From contig DBWD01000106.1 of the NCBI GenBank assembly GCA_002308555.1, positions 1 through 7,315 on the forward strand: a stretch of 7,315 nt of DNA. Direction: 5' to 3'. Made by a program: the position numbers and the translations under genes. Below are positions 1-5,477 of the stretch, piece after piece. The first letter of the stretch is position 1; each line of letters begins with the position of its first letter. This DNA comes from a bacterium UBP3_UBA1247 (lineage in GTDB: Bacteria; UBA3054). Under the pieces are notes generated by a model that worked only from the letters and a program-made list of their open reading frames with translations, was not told the DNA's origin and made no database searches.

Positions 1-170
1 CCCGCGCCCGCGCCGATGGCAACGCCCACGCCGCCTCCGGCTGCGCCGATGCCGGCGCCCGCTCCGGCGCCGATTAAACCGCCTATCAAGCCGCCCCGCT
101 GCATGGCGGAGCAGCCGCTAAGGCACAGTGCTAAGAGTATTAGAGATGAGAGCAGGGGAGTTCTTTTCAT
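1..170 (-). CDS. Glycine-zipper lipoprotein, N-terminal part (3' end cut by window edge)
   Basis: Reading down from the ATG at 170-168 gives 56 residues that begin MKRTPLLSSLILLALCLSGC. This is a classic lipoprotein signal peptide: two positive residues, a hydrophobic core, and lipobox L17-S18-G19-C20. The mature protein would be lipidated on Cys20. It continues with a Gly/Ala-rich stretch of repeated GxxxG spacing (residues 26-56), a glycine zipper as found in SlyB, 17-kDa surface antigens and the front part of some OmpA-like lipoproteins. The frame is still open at position 1, so any C-terminal domain is unseen. The start is supported by a Shine-Dalgarno GAGG at 181-178, 7 nt upstream, and by an ATGA overlap with the stop of the yqaA-like gene, which implies translational coupling. 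Probable role: an outer-membrane or periplasm-facing structural lipoprotein; the exact function is unknown. Confidence 0.75.
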   Translation of the reverse strand, partial: MKRTPLLSSLILLALCLSGCSAMQRGGLIGGLIGAGAGAGIGAAGGGVGVAIGAGA

Positions 171-820
171 TCCGAGACCTCGCTTATGCTTTGCTTTTGC
201 GGTTCCTGGTCCTCCTGCTGTTTCGGGCCTTTCAGCAGTCCGAAGAGGGCGAAGAAGCCTATCAGCAGGATCAGAAACGCTATGGTTAGGATGTTGAAAT
301 ATTTGTCGATGAAAGTTTTTATCTTTTCGCCGAAGATCCTTATCAAGCCGGCCACCAGGAAAAACCGGGCCGAGCGGCTGACGGCGGAGGCAACGATAAA
401 CGGCAGGAAAGCCATGCTGAAGACGCCTGAGGCGATGGTGAAGATCTTGTAGGGTATGGGCGTGAAGCCGGCGGTGAAGACGCACCAGAAGCCGTATTTG
501 TCGTAAAGGACCTTTACGGCCTCGAAGCCTTCGGGGGTGAAGCCGGGAACGTAGGCGAAGAAGAAATCCTGCGTGGCGTTCCAGAGGAAGGCTCCGATGA
601 CATACCCGAGGATTCCGCCTAGCACGGAAGCGGCGGAACACCAGGCGGCGTACCACAGCGCGCGCTTCGGCCTGGCCAAAGCCATGGCTATCAGGAGCGG
701 ATCGGGCGGTATGGGAAAGAACGATGATTCGGCAAAGGAAAGAAGGCTCAGGGCCGCCAGCGCGTACGGCGAAGGCGCGCAGCGCATGACCAGGTCGTAG
801 AGACGGCGGAAGAACTTCAT
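167..820 (-). CDS. YqaA-type DedA/VTT-domain membrane protein
   Basis: A 217-residue integral membrane protein of the DedA (SNARE-associated/VTT) superfamily, closest in size and motifs to YqaA proteins. The hallmark re-entrant motifs are visible: E31-SSFFPIPPD near the N-terminus and FTAGFTPIPYK at 115-125, followed by the conserved SRSARFF region around 148-154. Hydrophobic segments lie at about 18-48, 56-80, 110-165 and 177-196, and the tail (198-217) is polar and Gln/Glu-rich. DedA-superfamily members move lipids across the inner membrane, including recycling of undecaprenyl phosphate; the YqaA branch itself is poorly characterised, so the substrate is not assigned. The gene overlaps its neighbours at both ends by ATGA: its ATG (820-818) shares bases with the stop of the zinc-ribbon gene, and its TGA (169-167) with the start of the lipoprotein gene. 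No strong Shine-Dalgarno precedes the start, so translation probably depends on coupling. Confidence 0.9.
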   Translation of the reverse strand: MKFFRRLYDLVMRCAPSPYALAALSLLSFAESSFFPIPPDPLLIAMALARPKRALWYAAWCSAASVLGGILGYVIGAFLWNATQDFFFAYVPGFTPEGFEAVKVLYDKYGFWCVFTAGFTPIPYKIFTIASGVFSMAFLPFIVASAVSRSARFFLVAGLIRIFGEKIKTFIDKYFNILTIAFLILLIGFFALFGLLKGPKQQEDQEPQKQSISEVSE

Positions 821-1200
821 TCCGATTTCTTGTCGAAGATGGCAGTCGGGTTGACCCGGAAACGGAAAGTCATTTCCTGGTCGTTGACTTTGAGGCTTAA
901 AAGAGCGTTGAGTCTGGTGAGAAGCAGCTGGTAGGGGACTTTGATCTCCTCATCCTTCACTTTGACGCCGATGGATGCCTGGCCCAGAAGGTCGCGGCAG
1001 GCGTAGACAGTGGACAAAAGTTCGCTGAACCTTTTGATCTGATCAGCCAGTTCCGGCGTGAAGGCGTAGGTCTTGCCGCATTCCTTGCAGACAAGTTTGG
1101 TTTCCTGGTTGAGGTCCAGCAGCGAAAATTCCATCACGTGGCCGCAACCGACACAGTTGAGCTCGATCTTGTGAGCGTCAGTATAGTTTTCCGTATTCAT
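817..1200 (-). CDS. Zinc-ribbon protein of unknown function
   Basis: A small cytoplasmic protein of 127 residues (from the ATG at 1200-1198) that I do not recognise as a named family. The N-terminal half holds a four-cysteine zinc ribbon, CVGC at 16-19 and CKEC at 38-41, spaced as in treble-clef or rubredoxin-like knuckles. The second half (about 45-127) has no cysteine cluster and looks like a mixed alpha/beta domain, with a helical stretch (ELADQIKRFSELLSTVYACRDLL) followed by likely strands. There is no signal peptide or membrane segment. A TTG at 1209-1207 is in frame three codons earlier, but neither start has a clear Shine-Dalgarno; I chose ATG. It is the first gene of a three-gene operon driven by the extended -10 promoter at 1235-1227, and it is coupled by ATGA overlap to the yqaA-like gene. 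It may be a regulatory or assembly partner of that gene, but this is only inference from position. Confidence 0.82.
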   Translation of the reverse strand: MNTENYTDAHKIELNCVGCGHVMEFSLLDLNQETKLVCKECGKTYAFTPELADQIKRFSELLSTVYACRDLLGQASIGVKVKDEEIKVPYQLLLTRLNALLSLKVNDQEMTFRFRVNPTAIFDKKSE

Positions 1201-1226
1201 GCAGTTCAAGTTTTAGTTATTGATTC

Positions 1227-1235
1227 ATTATATCA
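1227..1235 (-). promoter_or_regulatory. Extended -10 promoter for the zinc-ribbon/yqaA/lipoprotein operon
   Basis: On the minus strand the sequence TGATATAAT contains a perfect extended -10 (TGn + TATAAT; TATAAT at 1232-1227). No good -35 hexamer is present 16-18 bp upstream (the 17-bp position reads TCCCAA, in a C-rich tract), which fits promoters that rely on the TGn element. Transcription should start near 1220, leaving a leader of about 20 nt before the ATG at 1200. Confidence 0.65.
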
Positions 1236-1308
1236 TTTTGCATTTCATTTTGGGAGGAGGTCTTCGGAGGGGGCGGAAGCGGGGCGGAACAGCCCTTGAA
1301 AACGGGGC

Positions 1309-1337
1309 AAAAAAAAGACATCCCGCTGGGGATGTCT
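1309..1337 (-). terminator. Strong intrinsic terminator after tRNA-Glu
   Basis: On the minus strand a perfect 9-bp stem AGACATCCC/GGGATGTCT (1337-1329 with 1324-1316) closes a 4-nt loop and runs directly into a run of T residues (1316-1309). It lies 7 nt past the CCA end of the tRNA. It is the clearest Rho-independent terminator in the window and probably ends every transcript that enters from the ferredoxin side. Confidence 0.92.
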
Positions 1338-1344
1338 GGAATTT

Positions 1345-1419
1345 TGGCGCTCCATAGGAGAATCGAACTCCTGTTTTGTGGATGAGAACCACATGTCCTA
1401 GCCGCTAGACGAAAGGAGC
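1345..1419 (-). tRNA. tRNA-Glu (anticodon CTC), CCA encoded
   Basis: A full cloverleaf can be drawn on the minus strand. The acceptor 5' strand is GCTCCTT (1419-1413), followed by a D arm GTCTAGCGGCTAGGAC (1410-1395). The anticodon stem TGTGG/CCACA encloses loop TTCTCAT, giving anticodon CTC for GAG codons. The variable loop is 4 nt (AAAC) as usual for tRNA-Glu, and the T arm AGGAG-TTCGATT-CTCCT (1372-1356) is perfect. The acceptor 3' strand is ATGGAGC, followed by discriminator G and an encoded CCA (1347-1345). One oddity: the sixth acceptor pair would be U6-U67, a mismatch, with the pairs on both sides intact. The gene starts 11 nt after the ferredoxin stop codon with no evident promoter between, so it is probably cut out of a shared transcript by RNase P. 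Confidence 0.96.
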
Positions 1420-1430
1420 GGTAATATTTT

Positions 1431-1601
1431 TTAGTTTTCGCTGATGGCTCCGGCGGGGCAGACGCTGGCGCAGAGGCCGCAGGAAACGCACTTTTCCGGA
1501 TCGATCTGGAAATGAGCGCTGCCTTCGGAAATGGCGCCCTGGGGGCATTCACCGGCGCAAGCGCCGCAGCTGAGACATTCGTCACTGATCTTGTAAGCCA
1601 T
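1431..1601 (-). CDS. 2[4Fe-4S] ferredoxin, clostridial type
   Basis: A complete 56-residue ferredoxin, MAYKISDECLSCGAC and onward to a TAA stop at 1433-1431. It carries two CxxCxxCxxxCP motifs: Cys9, 12, 15, 19 and Cys38, 41, 44, 48. By family knowledge the first three cysteines of each motif plus the last cysteine of the other motif ligate two low-potential [4Fe-4S] clusters. Length and internal twofold symmetry match clostridial-type bacterial ferredoxins, soluble electron carriers for pyruvate:ferredoxin oxidoreductase, hydrogenase, Rnf and similar enzymes in anaerobes. The start is secured by a Shine-Dalgarno AAGGA at 1613-1609 with 7-nt spacing. It has its own promoter upstream and is followed closely by tRNA-Glu and a shared terminator. 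No redox-enzyme gene is nearby, so its specific partner cannot be named. Confidence 0.96.
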   Translation of the reverse strand: MAYKISDECLSCGACAGECPQGAISEGSAHFQIDPEKCVSCGLCASVCPAGAISEN

Positions 1602-1641
1602 ATGAAATTCCTTTTTGATGGTTAATGATGGAAGTACATGA

Positions 1642-1670
1642 ATAATATCAGAAAGCCGGTCAAAAGTAAA
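1642..1670 (-). promoter_or_regulatory. Promoter for the ferredoxin/tRNA-Glu unit
   Basis: Minus strand: -35-like TTTACT (1670-1665, 4 of 6 matches), a 17-bp spacer, and -10 TATTAT (1647-1642) preceded by TGa, so an extended -10 (TGATATTAT). The expected start is near 1635, giving a leader of about 34 nt that includes the AAGGA ribosome-binding site. The -35 side overlaps the last codons and stop of the glycosyltransferase gene (TGA at 1662-1660). Confidence 0.6.
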
Positions 1671-2799
1671 GGCTCAGGACCTTTCCGTAAACCGCCCTGG
1701 TCTCGCGGGCGGCGCGTCCCCAGGAGAAGAGTTTCGCCCTTTCCAGGCCTTTCGCGGAAAGCTCACGCCTGAGACTGTCGTCCTCCGCCAGACGCAGGAA
1801 GGCTTCCGTCCAAAGCCCGGTCTCGTCCGCCGGAAGAAGCAGGCAGGCGTCGCCGGCCACTTCCGGCAGCGAGGAGCCCGAGGAAGCCGCCACGGGAACG
1901 CCTCTCTCCATGGCTTCCAGGACGGGCAGGCCGAAGCCCTCGTACAGGGAGGGGAAGAAAAAGGCCAGGGCGCCGGCGTAATAAAGGGCCAGATCCTCCT
2001 TGGGGACGTAGCCGGGCAGCAGGACTTTTTCAGACAGACCTTCTTCCCTTATGACAGAGAAGATCTCCTCCGAGAGCCAGGAGGGCGAGCCCACCAGGAT
2101 CAGGGAGGGCAGGAGCCTGTCCTTTTCCAGGGCCCGGGCGTAGGCCCGCAGGAGCATGGGCAGATTCTTCCTTGGCTCCAGATTGCCGCAGTAAAGGAAA
2201 TAGCGCTCCGGAAGTTTTTTCTCCGCCTTGAAGACCGCCGTTTCGGCGGCGCCGCAGGGCTTGGCCTCGAGACCGCCCAAATAGACGGTGGTCACTTTCT
2301 CCTCCGGGACGTCGTAGAGTGAGCAGAGCTCCCTTTTGGAAAAATCGCTGATGGTGATGAAATGGTCGGCGTTTTTCAAACGCTTGGGAAAATAGGAGGC
2401 AAAATAGGCCCGGCGGTCGGCGGGATGGGTCTCCGGATACCTTATCAGGGACATGTCGAAGACCGTGCACACCTGGGGGCCTTTATAGGGCAGCGGAACG
2501 TAATTCAGCTCGTGGTAAACGTCGGCTTTGCGGCGGGGGGCGCCGAAGCGGAAAAACATTTCCTTTATCGGCTGGGTCAGGCGGTAGGGCTTGCTGATCC
2601 GCTTTTTCAAAAACAGCCTGAGTCCCGCGTCGAAAGAAGGCGCCGTTTCCAGGATCTCCCTGGAAAAACGGCGCCCGTAGAAATACACGTGGTCGTCTTC
2701 CGGATACTCTTTCGCCATGGCCTTGAGAAGGTTCAGGGTGTAATAGCCCACGCCTGATTTGGGAGCCAGAAGGGGAAAGGCATCAAAGAGGACGCGCAT
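1660..2799 (-). CDS. GT4-family (GT-B fold) glycosyltransferase
   Basis: A 379-residue cytoplasmic or membrane-associated glycosyltransferase of the GT1/GT4 'group 1' type, which transfers a sugar from a nucleotide-sugar donor to a growing lipid-linked glycan with retention. Seen in order: a glycine loop KSGVGYYTLNLL (14-25); an acceptor-domain region with HELNYVPLPY (96-105) and VFDMSLIRYPE (113-123); the domain linker region ITISDFSKREL (148-158); the donor-domain start YCGNLEPRKN (203-212), whose Arg and Lys are typical phosphate-binding residues; and the EX7E motif E287-GFGLPVL-E295 in LYEGFGLPVLEAM. Length is normal for the family. Its ATG follows the TAA of the ligase-like gene by only 3 nt, with little Shine-Dalgarno, so the two are probably co-translated as one polysaccharide module. 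The sugar specificity cannot be read from sequence. No terminator follows the stop before the ferredoxin promoter. Confidence 0.92.
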   Translation of the reverse strand: MRVLFDAFPLLAPKSGVGYYTLNLLKAMAKEYPEDDHVYFYGRRFSREILETAPSFDAGLRLFLKKRISKPYRLTQPIKEMFFRFGAPRRKADVYHELNYVPLPYKGPQVCTVFDMSLIRYPETHPADRRAYFASYFPKRLKNADHFITISDFSKRELCSLYDVPEEKVTTVYLGGLEAKPCGAAETAVFKAEKKLPERYFLYCGNLEPRKNLPMLLRAYARALEKDRLLPSLILVGSPSWLSEEIFSVIREEGLSEKVLLPGYVPKEDLALYYAGALAFFFPSLYEGFGLPVLEAMERGVPVAASSGSSLPEVAGDACLLLPADETGLWTEAFLRLAEDDSLRRELSAKGLERAKLFSWGRAARETRAVYGKVLSLYF

Positions 2800-2802
2800 A
2801 GC

Positions 2803-5370
2803 TTATTGAGGAAGTTCCAGCTCGAAATTGCTCATTTCCTTCAGGGTTTCGTCAAGCTGCTCCTCGTCGACCTTGTCGCCGAAGATCGTTTCCTTGGGAA
2901 CGTCAATTTCCTTCTTCTGCTCTTCCTTCGTTTCCTCGACGGCCTCGATCACGGGGGTCTCCTGGACCTCCTCCGCGGGCTCCTCCTCGTCGGGGATCTC
3001 TTTCATCTCCTCGCTGGGAAGGGTCTGCTTTTCATGCCAGGTAAGCTTCCCGACAAAGGCGCCCACGTTGTAGGTCATGTTGGAGAGCGCGGGATACTGC
3101 TCGGCGGGCACGAAGGTGCGGCTGTTCTTGACGCCGATGACGATGAAGTCCCTTTCCTGGCAAAGCGCCCTCAGCTGGGGCGAGGAGGCCAGGTTGAACT
3201 CCAGGGTCTTGATGCAGGAATTTGTGAAGGAGAAGCGCATGGCGGACTCGTTCTCGGCGAAGACTTCCACCTCGAAAGGCGTTTCGGGGGAAACGTCGGG
3301 CTGGCCGCAGGCCACGTCCAGGCGCATGACGTATTTGCCCTTTTCTGGACGCGCGATGATGTAGGAGCGCTTGTCGCTCCAGCGGCCCATCTGGTTGTAG
3401 TGGAAATTGTATTCGCTCTTGGCGTAGACCTTCTCCAGTTCCTCTTCAGTAAGGCTTTCGCCGAGGCTTGATTCCATGCGGACCAGGGCGGACTCGAAGG
3501 ATCTCTTCTCGAAGCGCTCCTCCACCAGCTTGGGCCAGAATACCGCCACGGCGCCGACCACGAGCAGCAGGAGCAGCAGGCCGTAAAGCACCTTGAAGCT
3601 GGGCTGGAAGTCCCGGTTGGTGGTGGCCGCGTTGACCATTATGAGGCCGCAGAGGAACCAGTAGAGGGACGCGACCTGATATTGGCAGAAAGCGTTCTCG
3701 AAGAAGCAGCCGAAGACCAGGAACGTGAACATCCAGGCCAGGACTCGGGAGGTCCTGGGGGAAACGGTATGCTCCACGCAGCCGAAGGCCACGCAGAGGG
3801 TAATGACGGTGACGATGAGAAGGGCCGCGAAGCCGAAGACGCCCTGCTCGGCCAGGACCTGCAGCAGGAAGTTGCTGGCGCCGCCCCGGCTCTCCTTGAC
3901 GTAAGAAGGCTGGTAATTGCGGTAAGCCTTTTTGAAATTGCCGCAGCCGCAGCCCAGGGCCAGGATGTCCCAGTTGCCGTTGGCTGGCTTAAGATAATTC
4001 CAGACCGTGATCCAGTCGGCCGACTTGTGGTTGGTGCGGAGGTACAGGTCGCTCTCAAAGCCGCTCTCCTTGGGCCTGATCCTTTTCGCGTCCGGGTCTT
4101 CCTTGGCGATGGCTTCCCTGAAGGAGTCGATCTGGTTGGCCACGGAAGTGGCCAGGCTGTTGTGGAAAAGGCCCACGGGCTTCCCGGAGGGGTTGTCTAC
4201 GTCCTTCTGGGCGGAATAGGCTTTGTTCGGGGCATTGTTCCTGGCGGAAAGCAGCTCCTCCTTGTCCACGTTGACGTAAGAACCCACGGCGAACGCCACG
4301 GCAAGGGCTATAAGGACGCCCACGAAGACCGGGGGAATGATCTTGCCACCCTTGAAGATCTTCACCACGCTGACCACGAAGAAGACCAGCAGGAAAAGCG
4401 CCGCCCAGACCAGCATGACTTTCGAGCCGGAAAGGGCGATGCCAAGGAGCAGGATCAGAATGACGCCCAGGCCGCAGATGGCCGGCACGATGCCGGCAAA
4501 GAGCAGGCCGAGGCCGATGGGCAGTATGGAGAGCAGGAAGACGCTCCAGGAATTGGGATCCGTGAAGGTGGCGTGGACTTCCCTGGTGTAGCGGTAGACG
4601 TAATTGGAGAAGCCGGTCAGAGTCAGGCGCTGGAAGACGCCCACGAAGACGGAGCCGAGGGCCAGCAGCAGCAGGATGCCGAGATAGAATTTGATGTGTT
4701 TTTCAGACCAGACCTCGTTGACCACCACGGTGTAAAGGGCGATAAGCTCTATGACCAAAGTGGCGTTGCGCAGCGCCGCGAGGTTCTGGACCCCGGTCTT
4801 GTGGAAGAAGGGGAAGGGGAAAGAGCAGAGGATGTTCTGGATCTTGGGGAAGAACCCGGGCATGAAAACGTTGCCGCTGCAGAGGACGGCGTAAAGGGCC
4901 GCAATGACCGCCGACAGCCCGAAAATGAAGATCGGCAGGTGCATCTGCCTGGCGGTCCTGGCGCGGTTGACCTCGAAGTCAAGCTCCGGATTGCCGAAGA
5001 AGCGGGTCAGGGCCCAGGCGGCGAAAAGGGCCAGTATTATGCACTCGTAGGAGATGGGCGCCAACTGGAAGAACTTCATGGAGGGGCCGACGCTCACTCC
5101 GTTCAGGAAGGTTTCCCATCCGCAGCAGGAGCAGACCCTGTAGAGCATCTGGTCGAAGATGGCCAGGTTGCCGCAGAAAAATATGAAAATGACGGTCAGC
5201 GTCAGGGCGAAGCGCAGGTGTATGAGGCCCACGACCAAGGTCAGGAGCATGACAGCCAGCGGGATGTAATTGGCCACGACCTTGAAGGAGGCCGGATCGG
5301 TAAAGGTCCAGAGAGACGAACCGAAGTAGACGCAGAAGGCCAGAGCGATCAGAAGAAATATGTTGCGCAT
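2803..5370 (-). CDS. O-antigen ligase/Wzy-like polymerase with C-terminal soluble extension
   Basis: An 855-residue inner-membrane protein. Residues 1-612 hold about 14-15 hydrophobic segments with the layout of the O-antigen ligase/polymerase (Wzy_C, WaaL-like) superfamily. Visible markers are TFTDPNSW (269-276), which matches the family's F-x-x-PN element; SGSKVML (314-320), equivalent to the SRGAW region; a long, probably periplasmic loop (about 365-508) with LGCGCGNF (472-479); and SNFLLQVLAEQGVFG (499-513) just before the last membrane segments. Such proteins polymerise lipid-linked repeats or ligate them to lipid A core or another acceptor. The usual histidine of the H-N-x-x-L motif is Ser499 here. 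Residues 613-785 form a soluble, strand-rich domain ending near RTFVPAEQ (751-758), and 786-855 is a strongly acidic, Glu-rich tail; family members are normally 400-500 residues. The start has Shine-Dalgarno AAGGA at 5384-5380 (9-nt spacing) and a good promoter. Ligase versus polymerase is undecided. Confidence 0.85.
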   Translation of the reverse strand: MRNIFLLIALAFCVYFGSSLWTFTDPASFKVVANYIPLAVMLLTLVVGLIHLRFALTLTVIFIFFCGNLAIFDQMLYRVCSCCGWETFLNGVSVGPSMKFFQLAPISYECIILALFAAWALTRFFGNPELDFEVNRARTARQMHLPIFIFGLSAVIAALYAVLCSGNVFMPGFFPKIQNILCSFPFPFFHKTGVQNLAALRNATLVIELIALYTVVVNEVWSEKHIKFYLGILLLLALGSVFVGVFQRLTLTGFSNYVYRYTREVHATFTDPNSWSVFLLSILPIGLGLLFAGIVPAICGLGVILILLLGIALSGSKVMLVWAALFLLVFFVVSVVKIFKGGKIIPPVFVGVLIALAVAFAVGSYVNVDKEELLSARNNAPNKAYSAQKDVDNPSGKPVGLFHNSLATSVANQIDSFREAIAKEDPDAKRIRPKESGFESDLYLRTNHKSADWITVWNYLKPANGNWDILALGCGCGNFKKAYRNYQPSYVKESRGGASNFLLQVLAEQGVFGFAALLIVTVITLCVAFGCVEHTVSPRTSRVLAWMFTFLVFGCFFENAFCQYQVASLYWFLCGLIMVNAATTNRDFQPSFKVLYGLLLLLLVVGAVAVFWPKLVEERFEKRSFESALVRMESSLGESLTEEELEKVYAKSEYNFHYNQMGRWSDKRSYIIARPEKGKYVMRLDVACGQPDVSPETPFEVEVFAENESAMRFSFTNSCIKTLEFNLASSPQLRALCQERDFIVIGVKNSRTFVPAEQYPALSNMTYNVGAFVGKLTWHEKQTLPSEEMKEIPDEEEPAEEVQETPVIEAVEETKEEQKKEIDVPKETIFGDKVDEEQLDETLKEMSNFELELPQ

Positions 5371-5428
5371 TTGCCGTTTTCCTTTGAAATTTGCGAATGG
5401 CTAAAATGAGAATACTATAACTTTAATT

Positions 5429-5457
5429 ATTCTACCAAAAGCCCCCGCTCTTTGCAA
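5429..5457 (-). promoter_or_regulatory. Sigma70-type promoter for the ligase-like/glycosyltransferase operon
   Basis: Minus strand: -35 TTGCAA (5457-5452), exactly 17 bp spacer, -10 TAGAAT (5434-5429) with an upstream TGg that makes it an extended -10. This is the best promoter in the window. Transcription should begin near 5422, giving a leader of about 52 nt. An imperfect AT-rich inverted repeat, AGAATA/TATTCT (5409-5414 and 5428-5433), spans the -10 and start region. Confidence 0.78.
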
Positions 5458-5477
5458 TCAAAAAAGCGCGGGACGCT
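5444..5477 (-). terminator. Weak terminator-like hairpins after the flippase gene
   Basis: Two alternative structures overlap here on the minus strand. The first is a short stem AGCG/CGCT (5477-5474 with 5468-5465, loop 5 nt) followed by six T (5465-5460). The second is CCCGCGCTTT pairing with AAAGAGCGGG (5472-5463 with 5453-5444, nine pairs and one G-A mismatch, 9-nt loop), followed only by GGGCTTTT. Neither is strong, so termination of the lepA/flippase transcript may be partial, and the second arm overlaps the -35 and spacer of the next promoter. Confidence 0.4.

Noticed and set aside
1..90. GC-rich triplet-like repeat at the window start
   Set aside because: Explained by Gly/Ala codons of the glycine-zipper lipoprotein on the minus strand.
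1201..1209. TTG start three codons upstream for the zinc-ribbon protein
   Set aside because: There is no Shine-Dalgarno before TTG, and it would be even closer to the predicted transcription start; ATG at 1200 is the simpler choice, although it is not proven.
1217..1585. A 122-codon minus-strand frame over the ferredoxin, tRNA and terminator
   Set aside because: It runs through a tRNA and a terminator and is out of frame with the ferredoxin, so it is not a gene.
3682..5409. A 575-codon open frame on the + strand, antisense to the ligase-like gene
   Set aside because: Its translation is Gly/Asp/Glu/Gln/His-rich with no domain or hydrophobic core, and it mirrors the codon bias of the real membrane-protein gene. 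No promoter or ribosome-binding site was seen, and the opposite frame has clear family motifs.
5371..5428. Riboswitch or structured leader before the ligase-like gene
   Set aside because: The predicted leader is only about 52 nt, AT-rich, and shows no stable stem beyond a short palindrome.
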